64,000 bases of DNA from CAIXSC01 sp046349915 (lineage in GTDB: Bacteria; Planctomycetota; Planctomycetia; Pirellulales; Pirellulaceae): the NCBI GenBank assembly GCA_046349915.1, contig JAXMBL010000008.1, positions 248,001 to 312,000 on the forward strand, read 5' to 3'. Under the pieces are notes generated by a model. That model was not told the DNA's origin, did not search any database, and saw only the letters and a list, made by a program, of their open reading frames with translations. Numbering within the stretch: position 1 is the stretch's first letter; the number at the start of each line of letters is the position of its first letter. The position numbers were made by a program, and so were the translations under genes. Below, one piece after another: positions 16,454 through 24,618 of the stretch.

Positions 16454-18520
16454 TTAACTGAAAAGGCCATGGAGATGCCAACGCTGAGTCGCTCGGTCAC
16501 GATATATCCAGTACCGACACCCGCGTTCCGTTGCTACTCGGTAATAGTCCCGTCGCGCCGCGTCCGCTCGCCACCATCCCGTCTCGATTCGCTCTGGGCC
16601 CCAATTCGCAACAATCCTTAACCACTCCCTACGCCACCGCAACGCTTGCGGCGGACCCTCTGGCGCCACTGCCACCACCTCGATGGCCACCGGTGGACGT
16701 AACAACTCCACCGGTCGATAACCCGTCGCTCGCAACCATTCCCCCTCCTCGACCACACCACTCCGTAACCCTCGCCGCCAATCCCGCTCGCCACCCACTT
16801 CACTTGCACTCTCCGCAGAGGAAAGCGGATGGCCGGCGGTTGGTTGACTGTCGGCATTCGGTCGCTGGTTGGTCGTATCCACTCGCGGGCGACGAGCACT
16901 ACGACGACGACTCGCAGGGCGCTGTCGTGAAGGAGTAGAGCGTGCTCCCGGACGCGAATTGTCCACGCGCGATTCACCGAGCGCCGATTCATACGTCACC
17001 GCTTGTTCAGGGAGCGCGGCGGCGGCCAAGCGCGGTCGCAGCACGGCGGCGGGCCCCAACCTGCCGCCCAGCCGCTCCAATAACTCTCCCACCACTCGCT
17101 CATCCCCCATGCTCCCATCACTCCTTTGAAACAACTCTCGCTGCCGTTCACTCAGCGGCGCCACCGCTGAAGCTTGCCAGCTAAGGCGCCCGACAGGTCC
17201 CGGCCATTTAACTCGCTCCATCTGCAAACGAGCCAACTCGACCCAATGCCGTTCGCAGGCCGATGGTCGAAACAAGCCGATTCTCAATTCCACGGGCCGC
17301 CCTCCTCCACAGTCCACTCGTCCACGCAACTCCAAAGCCCCCATGCCTGCTTGTTGCAAGCGAGTTCCCAACTCACGCAGCCCCTCCTCGACCAACCGCT
17401 CGATCCACTCCCGCCTCCCGACAGGCTCATCCAAAATCCGTTCGACCGAAAACCGCGGCGGTTCGCGATACGGCCAAATCCACTCGTCAACATCCGCGAT
17501 CCCGCCCCCTCGCTCGTCCCCTGCACCGCTGACCGTCCACACTTGCCAACCTGGGGCCGTTGTTGGTTGTGGAATGACGCCCAACGCTTGATCCAGTCGC
17601 AGCCCGAGACCAGGGCCGAAGCGAGCCGCCAGTCCCGCTCGCGGCAATCGCTCCAATTGCTCGATCTGCTCAATCCCCAGCTCCCTGAGCGTTCCCAGTA
17701 CCGCGGGCGGCAGCCGTAAGGTTTCAATTGAACGACTACGGACAACCGCGGCAGATTGCCCCAGGGGGACAATGGGCCAGTCTGCATCCGCACAGGCCCA
17801 AGCAGCTCCCACGGAGTCAGCGACTGCGCCCCAGGCTACGTAGCCCCACGCACTCAACGCACCTTTCAACTCGCTCACCAACTGCAGCTCGCCGCCAAAC
17901 AATGGTCCGATCCCCGTGATGTCGAGCCACAAGTGGCTGGGGTAAGGAGGGTCGGAGTAGGCCGCCGTGTGCCCTGACACCGTGTGCCCTGACACCGAGC
18001 TGGTTGCCGCCGAACCTGCTGCGGTCGAGCTAGCTGCAGGCACATTCGGCGCTGAGCCGCCAGGTAAGGATCGACCGATCCACCGCGGCACTCCTCCGAC
18101 CGTCTCCCACCCCACGAGCGGGCTGAATTGTTCACAGCGTTGTGCGAGTTCGGCGAGCGCCGCGAGATCCACTCCCGGTTCGTGCCGCTCGACGACTGTC
18201 TCCAACGTTGTTGCTGAATTTGTTTTTCGCGTTGCGCGTCGGACGAGCGCCAAAGCTTCGGGGAGCGGCATACCGACTCGCACCCCGCAGCGCCAGGCCG
18301 CTCGCGAACAATCGACCACCCATTCCCCTCGCCGGGGATCGCGAGCGTGGAGGATGATCCACAACAGTTCGCTGACAGAGTTGTTAGTGGAATTACTGGT
18401 TGAATTACTGGTTGAATTATGAGTGGGGGGGCTGGCAGGAGGCTTGTTACGCGCGACGCACCAGCGCTGGAGTGGCCAGTGAGGGAACCGCAGGCAGACA
18501 ATCCGCTTGCTGATCGACAT
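16454..18520 (-). CDS. imuB: ImuB, inactive Y-family polymerase of the mutagenesis cassette
   Basis: The 688-residue protein starts with the DinB-like fold (KRIVCLRFPHWPLQRW). It lacks the Y-family catalytic acidic residues, as usual for ImuB, and ends with the ImuB C-terminal domain (WLRATGYRPVELLRPP and ERGCRYWIYRD to the end). ImuB bridges ImuA, DnaE2 and the beta clamp. Low-complexity insertions occur near residue 35 (repeated NSTS units), near 180 and around 560-600. It overlaps imuA by 74 bases. Its stop lies five bases from the REP array, so transcription into dnaE2 must cross that array. Confidence 0.92.
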   Translation of the reverse strand: MSISKRIVCLRFPHWPLQRWCVARNKPPASPPTHNSTSNSTSNSTNNSVSELLWIILHARDPRRGEWVVDCSRAAWRCGVRVGMPLPEALALVRRATRKTNSATTLETVVERHEPGVDLAALAELAQRCEQFSPLVGWETVGGVPRWIGRSLPGGSAPNVPAASSTAAGSAATSSVSGHTVSGHTAAYSDPPYPSHLWLDITGIGPLFGGELQLVSELKGALSAWGYVAWGAVADSVGAAWACADADWPIVPLGQSAAVVRSRSIETLRLPPAVLGTLRELGIEQIEQLERLPRAGLAARFGPGLGLRLDQALGVIPQPTTAPGWQVWTVSGAGDERGGGIADVDEWIWPYREPPRFSVERILDEPVGRREWIERLVEEGLRELGTRLQQAGMGALELRGRVDCGGGRPVELRIGLFRPSACERHWVELARLQMERVKWPGPVGRLSWQASAVAPLSERQRELFQRSDGSMGDERVVGELLERLGGRLGPAAVLRPRLAAAALPEQAVTYESALGESRVDNSRPGARSTPSRQRPASRRRSARRPRVDTTNQRPNADSQPTAGHPLSSAESASEVGGERDWRRGLRSGVVEEGEWLRATGYRPVELLRPPVAIEVVAVAPEGPPQALRWRREWLRIVANWGPERIETGWWRADAARRDYYRVATERGCRYWIYRDRATQRWHLHGLFS

Positions 18521-19619
18521 ACGCTTTCCACGCCGGTTCTCGTGCTACTGATTCTTGTGCTACTGACTGTTGAGCTACTGACTGTTGAGCTACTGACTGT
18601 TGAGCTACTGGTTCTCGTGCTGCCAAGTTGCGTGCTGCCAAATCACGTGTCGCCACTCGCCGCACTTCCCGCAATTCACCCGACCATTCATCCCATACCA
18701 CTCGCACCGATTCTCCCCCCGGTGCTCCTCGACAACGAGTCAGGGTGACCAGTAGTTGTCGCAGGGAAACGCCGCTTGCTTCACTGTTTTCTCCCCCGGG
18801 AGATTCTTCATTGAGTGGTCGGACCGACCATTGCACATCCGCCCAAGTAGGTTGTCCCACGCAGCGAGCCGGTCTGCGGAAGAGTCCCAGCGCCCCACCC
18901 TCCTCGGCCGCTAGCTGCAAGCGTCGCTGATCGCGCGTCGACAATTCGTCGAATCGCCCCCAGACGGCGGCCACCGCAGGGCAACGCAGCGCTTGGTCCG
19001 CCGCCCACAGTTCGTCCTCTACTCGCTCCGGGCGCACCACGACCACGTTTCGCAACGCCATGCCCCAGGCCGCTAGTACTGGGGGATAGAAGATACGGTC
19101 GCGGTCGAGCACCACGAGTAGGCCGCCAGCCAAACATGCTTGACGCGCTGCCGCCAACGCCAACGTCCCCGCACCTCCCCCTTCACCCCCTCCTGCCCAC
19201 TCCACCACCGTCCCGCGCCGTAATCCTCCCTGCGGCAACAGCCGGTCCAATGCCTCACACCCCGTACTCACCACCCCCCGCTCGCTGACGCAACGCTCAC
19301 CCCCCTCCAGTCGCCTTACCAACCGCCGCAACTCGTGCAGGTCAGGAATTGGGGGAGCAACTGTTGGGGAGTTAACTGTTGGGGCGGCAATTGCAGAGCT
19401 AGTTGCGGGAGAGCTAGTTGCTGTTGCTGCTGCTGTCGAGCCAGTATTTGGGGAGCCAGTATTTGGGGAGCCAACAGTTGCGAGACTGGATGGCTGGTCT
19501 GGAGCAGGCTGATCTAGAGCAAACTGGTCTGGATCTAATGGGAACAAGTAGGATTCCGGGGCGTCAGCAACCACTCGCCCCACGGGCATCCGACTGACCA
19601 CTGGGTATGCGATCGACAT
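18447..19619 (-). CDS. imuA: ImuA, RecA-like accessory protein
   Basis: The 390-residue protein has a RecA/SulA-like core: helix LHELRRLVRRLE, then STGCEALDRLLPQGGLRRG, GTVVEWAGGGEGGGAGTLAL in the P-loop position and GGLLVVLDRD. The second Walker motif is degenerate. ImuA helps assemble the ImuB-DnaE2 mutasome. I place the start at the ATG 19619, preceded by AAGGAG at nine bases; a longer frame would run through the promoter. Both ends carry repeat-driven low complexity: SPNTG repeats near residue 55 and VAQQS repeats near residue 345. It is the first gene of the cassette. Confidence 0.85.
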   Translation of the reverse strand: MSIAYPVVSRMPVGRVVADAPESYLFPLDPDQFALDQPAPDQPSSLATVGSPNTGSPNTGSTAAATATSSPATSSAIAAPTVNSPTVAPPIPDLHELRRLVRRLEGGERCVSERGVVSTGCEALDRLLPQGGLRRGTVVEWAGGGEGGGAGTLALAAARQACLAGGLLVVLDRDRIFYPPVLAAWGMALRNVVVVRPERVEDELWAADQALRCPAVAAVWGRFDELSTRDQRRLQLAAEEGGALGLFRRPARCVGQPTWADVQWSVRPLNEESPGGENSEASGVSLRQLLVTLTRCRGAPGGESVRVVWDEWSGELREVRRVATRDLAARNLAAREPVAQQSVAQQSVAQQSVAQESVAREPAWKAYVDQQADCLPAVPSLATPALVRRA

Positions 19620-19645
19620 CGTGTGCGGCTCCTTACTCGCTGGAC

Positions 19646-19694
19646 GTACATACTGTACTGATGAATAGTGTACGCGTGTACTGTCATCGGTCAA
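19646..19694 (-). promoter_or_regulatory. Putative imuA promoter with two LexA-like operator sites
   Basis: On the minus strand TTGACC (19694-19689) is followed after 16-18 bases by TACACT/CACTAT, a fair sigma-70 promoter. Two similar sites, CAGTAC-N4-GTAC (19670-19683) and CAGTAC-N5-GTAC (19646-19660), lie in the spacer and just downstream of the -10. This is a good position for a repressor. imu cassettes are under LexA control in many bacteria; that this is the local LexA motif is inference. Confidence 0.5.
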
Positions 19695-19845
19695 GAGCTG
19701 GGAGCAACTTCATGGGGAATTTGTGAGCGGGTGGCGGCCCCAACCTTGCCACTCGTCCCAAAAAGTGGTGGCGGTACTTGCCGCCAAGCGGTATCTTGAA
19801 CGCTTCACACGCTTTTCGTCCGCACCTTCCCATGGTGCTGCATCC

Positions 19846-20928
19846 ATGTCCGAACCCCGCATTTCATCGCCAGCCCCAACGGCCAGAGCGGCCGCCAGTC
19901 GTTTCTTGTCGCCGCGGACCCTCCATGGCGCCACGGGATGCTGGGGTTCTGGGAACTGGGGTTCTGGCGGCTGGGTTCCCAGTTGGCTCGTGAGCGGCAT
20001 TCTGCATCTGCTTGCGCTCAACCTGTTGGCGTGGTTCGGGTTCCAGTACGGCAAGCCGGGGCAAGATGCAGCGGTTGTCGTGGCTTTTGCTACTGATGAA
20101 GCGAACTTGCACGACGATCTCGCCGCCGATCTCGCGTCCGCGATCGAGGTGGCGCCCCGAGCTACTCCTCCATCGGCCACCGCCACGGAAGCCGAGACCG
20201 CCTTCACTACCAGCGATCCTGATGCCGGCCCAGGCATCACCCTCGGTTCGCTCGAACCACTCGACGAAGTCCCCGCCGATTCCTCCGCCAAGTCGGCCGG
20301 CGGCTCGCCCGCTCGTTGGCCCTCCAATGCCATCGCGATGGCAACCGTCCCCGTCGCTTCGTTTGGACCCGTCGCCGCGCCGGCGGGAAAGCAGGCGGAG
20401 TTTTTCGGCGTCAGTGCGACCGGCAGCACATTCGTCTTCATCGTCGACTGCTCGCGTAGCATGATCGGCCCTCGCTTCGAAGCCGCGAAACGTGAACTCC
20501 TGTACGCCGTCCGACGCCTCAGTCCCACTCAACGCTTCTACGTCATCTTCTTCGACGGCATGACCAAACCGATGAGGATCAACGGCGAGATCCCTCACAA
20601 CGCCGCGCCCGTCCTCGCCACTCACGCTAACCTGGATCAGCTCGAAGCCTGGGTCCACAGCGTTCCCAATGGCCCCTGGACCAACCCCTCGGGCGCCGTC
20701 GAACTAGCACTCGATCTCCGCCCCGACGCCATCTACCTACTGTCCGATGGCGACTTCACCGACCACGGCGCCACTCGAAAAACCCTCTCGCGCCGTAATC
20801 TCGATGAACAACGCCGACCGCGGGTCGCCGTCCACACCATCGGACTGCACAGTCGAGACGGCGAAGCCACTCTCAGGGCGCTCGCGAAAACGCATGGGGG
20901 GGAATATCGGTTTGTGCCGGCGGAATGA
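19846..20928 (+). CDS. Membrane-anchored von Willebrand factor A protein
   Basis: The protein (360 residues from the ATG at 19846, up to 401 from a GTG at 19723) has one transmembrane helix (SWLVSGILHLLALNLLAWFGF-like, near residue 45). An Ala/Pro/Thr-rich linker leads to a C-terminal vWA domain that starts FVFIVDCSRSM. The MIDAS motif DCSRS, the conserved Thr region and the second Asp in LLSDGDFTD are present, so metal-dependent ligand binding is likely. Many planctomycete genomes carry such single-pass vWA proteins of unknown partner. The start is uncertain. It is divergent from imuA, and a heptanucleotide array begins eight bases after its stop. Confidence 0.75.
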   Translation: MSEPRISSPAPTARAAASRFLSPRTLHGATGCWGSGNWGSGGWVPSWLVSGILHLLALNLLAWFGFQYGKPGQDAAVVVAFATDEANLHDDLAADLASAIEVAPRATPPSATATEAETAFTTSDPDAGPGITLGSLEPLDEVPADSSAKSAGGSPARWPSNAIAMATVPVASFGPVAAPAGKQAEFFGVSATGSTFVFIVDCSRSMIGPRFEAAKRELLYAVRRLSPTQRFYVIFFDGMTKPMRINGEIPHNAAPVLATHANLDQLEAWVHSVPNGPWTNPSGAVELALDLRPDAIYLLSDGDFTDHGATRKTLSRRNLDEQRRPRVAVHTIGLHSRDGEATLRALAKTHGGEYRFVPAE

Positions 20929-20935
20929 GGGGGTT

Positions 20936-21047
20936 GGTCATTGGTCATTGGTCATTGGTCATTGGTCATTGGTCATTGGTTGTTGGTTGTTGGTTGTTGG
21001 TTGTTGGTTGTTGGTTGTTGGTTGTTGGTTGTTGGTTGTTGGTTGTT
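20936..21047. repeat. Heptanucleotide array, 16 units
   Basis: Six GGTCATT units are followed by ten GGTTGTT units, 112 bp without interruption. It lies directly 3' of the vWA gene. A second array with exactly 16 GGTCATT units is at 23634-23745. Confidence 0.95.
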
Positions 21048-21189
21048 GGGAAACGCAGGACGAGTATTACGCCGAAAACAGAATTGATTCTGCGATGGCG
21101 GCTATTGCGCCGCCAGACCGCAGTCAAATGGCTAAAAACAGGACCATTCGCGAGGATCAGCGACGATTAGCGGTCCCAACGGATCGAAT

Positions 21190-21213
21190 CGACGGACTGG
21201 AAGTCCGTCGTAC
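21190..21213. repeat. GTAC-type palindromic repeat
   Basis: GACGGACT, three bases, AGTCCGTC and then GTAC form a perfect hairpin. The same element recurs at 24561, 46273, 46305, 46406, 49276 and 49308. It lies 3' of the CpdA-like gene. Confidence 0.8.
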
Positions 21214-21240
21214 CTTTTTGTTCTTAGCTGTCGCTAAGCA

Positions 21241-22017
21241 CTACAGCCTGCGGACTTGGGTTGTCCACTCTTGGTTCGACAACCGAATCACTCGATAGCC
21301 GGGCGGCTTCTCGTCGACTTCCAATTGCAGCGTCCCAGGCCGGAATTGCACGGCGGTGGACGGCGTCGTTAACACTCGCAGGCCCGACCACTCGACGTCA
21401 CAGTCTTGATGCACGTGACCCGCGATCACCGCTCGGACCGACGATCCACTCACAATCTCCGCCAGCTCCGCCGCGTTCTCGTGTCCCAAGTCGTCCACCC
21501 AAGGCGTACCAATGCGAGCCGGTGGGTGGTGCTGAAAGATCAGCATCGGGCGACCCGCAAAGTCTCGCAACTGTCCCCGTAACCACTCCTTCTGCCCCTC
21601 GCCCAAGCGTCCCTTCACTTGCCCCGGAATGTGCGTGTCGAGGCCAATCAATCGCCACTCGCCCAGCGAGATGGCGAACGCGAGCGGCGCCATATCATCC
21701 GTTACTCCCGCCCCATGCGCTCGCGGAAACAACTCGGCGAATCCCCTCCGAAAGCCGGCTCGCAGATCGTGATTGCCAGGCAAAAACCGGCAGCGCGGAA
21801 GCCAGTCCCCCCAGAGTTCCCGCAGCGCCACATACGTCGACGCTGCTTCATCGTGAGCCACGTCCCCAGTCACCACGATGAGATCGGGCTGAGGGCAGAA
21901 GCGCCGAGCGTCCTCAAGCACCGCGGCGAACGAGTCCCACGTGGAAACTCCCTTCAGCCGTTGAGTTCGGTCGGTAAACAAATGCAGGTCGGTGAATTGT
22001 AGGATTGTGTAAGACAT
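21241..22017 (-). CDS. CpdA-like class III metallophosphoesterase
   Basis: The 258-residue protein carries all calcineurin-type metal motifs in order: TDLHL (D-x-H), GDVAHD, GNHD, QHHPP and GHVHQ. Spacing and length fit class III cyclic-nucleotide phosphodiesterases such as CpdA, so cAMP or another phosphodiester may be the substrate; the actual substrate cannot be read from sequence. It is cytoplasmic with no signal peptide. The ATG has a GGAGTGATGGGGCGAG leader. It follows the methyltransferase gene by nine bases on the same strand and is likely cotranscribed. Confidence 0.85.
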   Translation of the reverse strand: MSYTILQFTDLHLFTDRTQRLKGVSTWDSFAAVLEDARRFCPQPDLIVVTGDVAHDEAASTYVALRELWGDWLPRCRFLPGNHDLRAGFRRGFAELFPRAHGAGVTDDMAPLAFAISLGEWRLIGLDTHIPGQVKGRLGEGQKEWLRGQLRDFAGRPMLIFQHHPPARIGTPWVDDLGHENAAELAEIVSGSSVRAVIAGHVHQDCDVEWSGLRVLTTPSTAVQFRPGTLQLEVDEKPPGYRVIRLSNQEWTTQVRRL

Positions 22018-22026
22018 CTCGCCCCA

Positions 22027-23613
22027 TCACTCCGCGGATGCGACCAAATAGCCAAGACGCAAGAGTTCCGTCAGCGTTCGATCCAAAGTCTGGCCCAACA
22101 CCTGACGAATCCGTTCACGGTCCGAAATCGGGCGACCTTGATCGTCCGTCAACGCCACCGAGCCACTGGCTTCGCGCTCCACCAAATCCAGCAGCGCCGC
22201 GCGATCTCGCTGGCCATCGAGCAGACTGAGGACGAATCGTTGGAAGCCGGCCAGCGTTTGAGCGGCATGTCCCTGATTCGTAACGATGGCCGAAGTCTGG
22301 GCTTGCCGCAGCGCCCAAGCGCTGACTCGTGGTCGTTCCGCTACCACCGCTGCCACCGGCGGCGGGTCGACCGCCATTTTGATCAGCGAAATCCCGTAAG
22401 CTCGCCGCAAAGTCTCGGCCAATTCGGCGGCAAACGGCAATGCTTCCAGTCGCTCTCGCTCTAATCCCGAATAACCAATCCGCTCAAGAGCCGTTCGCAA
22501 AAGTCGTTCGAACGGCCACCAGCGCGGCCACGATTCGGCGAGCACCACGAGTGCGGCTTTGGTGATCGGCTGCGGCGTCGCCATCCTCGCCTTCGGCCGC
22601 TGAAACGTCACCAACTCGCCGCTCGCCAACGGCTCGCGCAATCCTTCGACCTGAATGTCGGCCGCCACCCACAGCGGAAAGATCCGCTCGGGAGGCGTCG
22701 TCCTCGTCAACGTCTGAGTCGCATGACAAAGGAGCGTCTGGCGAAACAACTGCCAGCGAACAAAATCCAAGTACTGCTCAAACTCTTCGACGCACCGACT
22801 TCTCAATCGCAAAGATTCAGCGATCTCCGGCGGCAAGTCGGCCGAGTTCATCCAGCTATACTCAGCCTCGCCCACGTACTGCAAATCACAACGCCGCGTC
22901 TGGGCCAAGAAGTCGGAAAAGTAGAGCGGCGAATTCGTCTCGCCCAGAAACTCGTGAAACAAATAGTCGTCCGTCAGCCCCGCGAGCCGCTGGACCTCGT
23001 TGTGCACCAGTGCAGACTGGGGAGTGCGACCTGGGGGGAGCGCGCTGGCCAACAGTCCCAGTAAATCACGGGCGCCTCGCATCTGATCCGCGGGCGGCCC
23101 ATCGACCCGCGAGCCGAACCGCAGAAAGTCCCGCACCGCTCCTCGCAGCGACCACCCAGGCAACGTATTGTAGCTGACATATGCCACGCCATTGGGGCTC
23201 AAATGGTCCCGGCAAATCTCCAAGATTCTCGCTTGCACCGCTGGCTCGACCCACGAATACAATCCATGAGCCACGATGTAGTCGAATGGCGGCCCCTTGT
23301 ACTTCCAGTCGAGCAAATTGGTGTGCTCGAACGAGATGTTACTCAACCTTAACTGTTCCACCGCGGCCTTGGCGTCCGCGAGCGACCGGTTCGACACATC
23401 CAACCCAAGAAACTCGCCCGTCGGATTCTCCAACGCCATTGGAATCAGATTGCCGCCCGCGGCACACCCTAACTCCAAAACTCGACAACCTCGCCACGCC
23501 GGCGCTGTCAGCCCCTGCAAGCGCGCCACCGTCGCCGCTCGCCGAGGATGCGATTGCGCAAACGCATGACTCGCGTACGGAACAGCTTCATAACTGGCGG
23601 CGATTTTTGACAT
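22027..23613 (-). CDS. SAM methyltransferase with regulatory domain (PKMT-like)
   Basis: The 528-residue protein begins with a class I methyltransferase fold: motif I VLELGCAAGGNLIPMA, acidic residue in FLGLDVS and motif LLDWKYKGPPFDYIVAHG. A methyltransferase-regulatory domain occupies roughly residues 220-310. The C-terminal region after about residue 340 resembles the winged-helix part of rickettsial protein-lysine methyltransferases. The target is unknown. I choose the ATG at 23613; an in-frame ATG further up lies inside the heptanucleotide array at 23634 and is an artefact of the repeat. It is first in a pair with the CpdA-like gene. Confidence 0.82.
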   Translation of the reverse strand: MSKIAASYEAVPYASHAFAQSHPRRAATVARLQGLTAPAWRGCRVLELGCAAGGNLIPMALENPTGEFLGLDVSNRSLADAKAAVEQLRLSNISFEHTNLLDWKYKGPPFDYIVAHGLYSWVEPAVQARILEICRDHLSPNGVAYVSYNTLPGWSLRGAVRDFLRFGSRVDGPPADQMRGARDLLGLLASALPPGRTPQSALVHNEVQRLAGLTDDYLFHEFLGETNSPLYFSDFLAQTRRCDLQYVGEAEYSWMNSADLPPEIAESLRLRSRCVEEFEQYLDFVRWQLFRQTLLCHATQTLTRTTPPERIFPLWVAADIQVEGLREPLASGELVTFQRPKARMATPQPITKAALVVLAESWPRWWPFERLLRTALERIGYSGLERERLEALPFAAELAETLRRAYGISLIKMAVDPPPVAAVVAERPRVSAWALRQAQTSAIVTNQGHAAQTLAGFQRFVLSLLDGQRDRAALLDLVEREASGSVALTDDQGRPISDRERIRQVLGQTLDRTLTELLRLGYLVASAE

Positions 23614-23633
23614 GGCGGCGGAAGGGGGGGATT

Positions 23634-23745
23634 GGTCATTGGTCATTGGTCATTGGTCATTGGTCATTGGTCATTGGTCATTGGTCATTGGTCATTGGTC
23701 ATTGGTCATTGGTCATTGGTCATTGGTCATTGGTCATTGGTCATT
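23634..23745. repeat. Heptanucleotide array, 16 units of GGTCATT
   Basis: Sixteen uninterrupted GGTCATT units (112 bp) are flanked by G-runs on both sides. On the minus strand the array sits 21 bases upstream of the methyltransferase start, in the promoter or leader region. Length change here could alter expression. Confidence 0.95.
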
Positions 23746-23767
23746 GCGCGCGGGGGGGAAGGTCTGG

Positions 23768-24451
23768 TTATTGGGGGGCGGTTAGGGGGTGGCCGTTTTG
23801 TTGATGGGTTAGCGATAAGAGAAATGGGACTGCTTTTTGCGCCCACTCTTGAGCTTTTGGATAATGCTGACTGTCGTCTCCGAAACAGGTTGCCAGCATG
23901 TCCGTGTTGATGATTCCTGGATTCAAAGGGATGGCGGCCATACCCCGTGGCAACTCTTCGGCCAACGCTTGCGTCAAACCTTCAATGGCCCACTTCGAAC
24001 CGCAGTAAGGGGCGACTCCTGCGGAAGTCGACCTGCCCCAACCCGAACTCATGTTGACGATCACTCCCTTTTTTCGAGCCACCATTGCGGGCACAAAATG
24101 ACGGATGACGTGATGCACTCCGCGCACGTTGACGTCAAACACTCGAGCCAACTCGTCGGGCGCCACCTTCCAGAGCGACGTCGGTTCGTGAATCACACCG
24201 GCATTGTTGATCAGCAAATCAGGCGGCCCGTGGTCGTTCAGTACTCGAGCGGCCCATTGGCCTACCGCTTCTTCATCGACTACGTCGACCACGTCGAACG
24301 TGTGGGGCGATCCTATCCGCTGTCGCAGAATCTCCACTTCCGCCGCATTCCTCGCACAGCCTGCGATCCGATGCCCCAAAGGCTGAAATCCCTCGACCAA
24401 CGCTCGGCCGAGCCCGCGACTGACGCCGGTGATCACTATGGTGCGTGACAT
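23768..24451 (-). CDS. Short-chain dehydrogenase/reductase
   Basis: The 227-residue classical SDR has the cofactor motif TGVSRGLG, the structural motif NNAG, and the catalytic Ser (NMSSGWG region) and YCGSK tetrad residues. The absence of a basic residue just after the Gly motif pattern does not settle NAD versus NADP. The substrate is unknown. It is a single cytoplasmic gene; no clear ribosome binding site is seen. It lies between the heptanucleotide array and the divergent DUF1501 gene. Confidence 0.93.
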   Translation of the reverse strand: MSRTIVITGVSRGLGRALVEGFQPLGHRIAGCARNAAEVEILRQRIGSPHTFDVVDVVDEEAVGQWAARVLNDHGPPDLLINNAGVIHEPTSLWKVAPDELARVFDVNVRGVHHVIRHFVPAMVARKKGVIVNMSSGWGRSTSAGVAPYCGSKWAIEGLTQALAEELPRGMAAIPLNPGIINTDMLATCFGDDSQHYPKAQEWAQKAVPFLLSLTHQQNGHPLTAPQ

Positions 24452-24560
24452 GAATGACTTGAGGTGATTCGTGATGATGAAATGCCGAGTCCCTACGGCA
24501 ACTCGGCAGTCTAGCCTTGTCTGGGCTGCGATGCCAATCGGTCTAAGCTACAATTGAACC

Positions 24561-24583
24561 GACGGATTGGATGTCCGTCGTAC
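24561..24583. repeat. GTAC-type palindromic repeat
   Basis: GACGGATT-N3-TGTCCGTC followed by GTAC is a slightly diverged copy of the hairpin at 21190. It lies 36 bases upstream of the DUF1501 gene. Confidence 0.7.
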
Positions 24584-24618
24584 TCATTTAGCTCGCAACT
24601 ACCTAGCCCTAGTTCCTG

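Noticed and set aside
15844..16621. Several plus-strand repeat proteins over the REP array
   Set aside because: They are translations of the REPIN units (LVAELARV...NSATRG pattern), without start signals or coding bias.
23632..23910. Proteins made of WSLVIGH repeats
   Set aside because: This is a translation of the 7 bp GGTCATT array. The repeat is non-coding and lies upstream of the methyltransferase.
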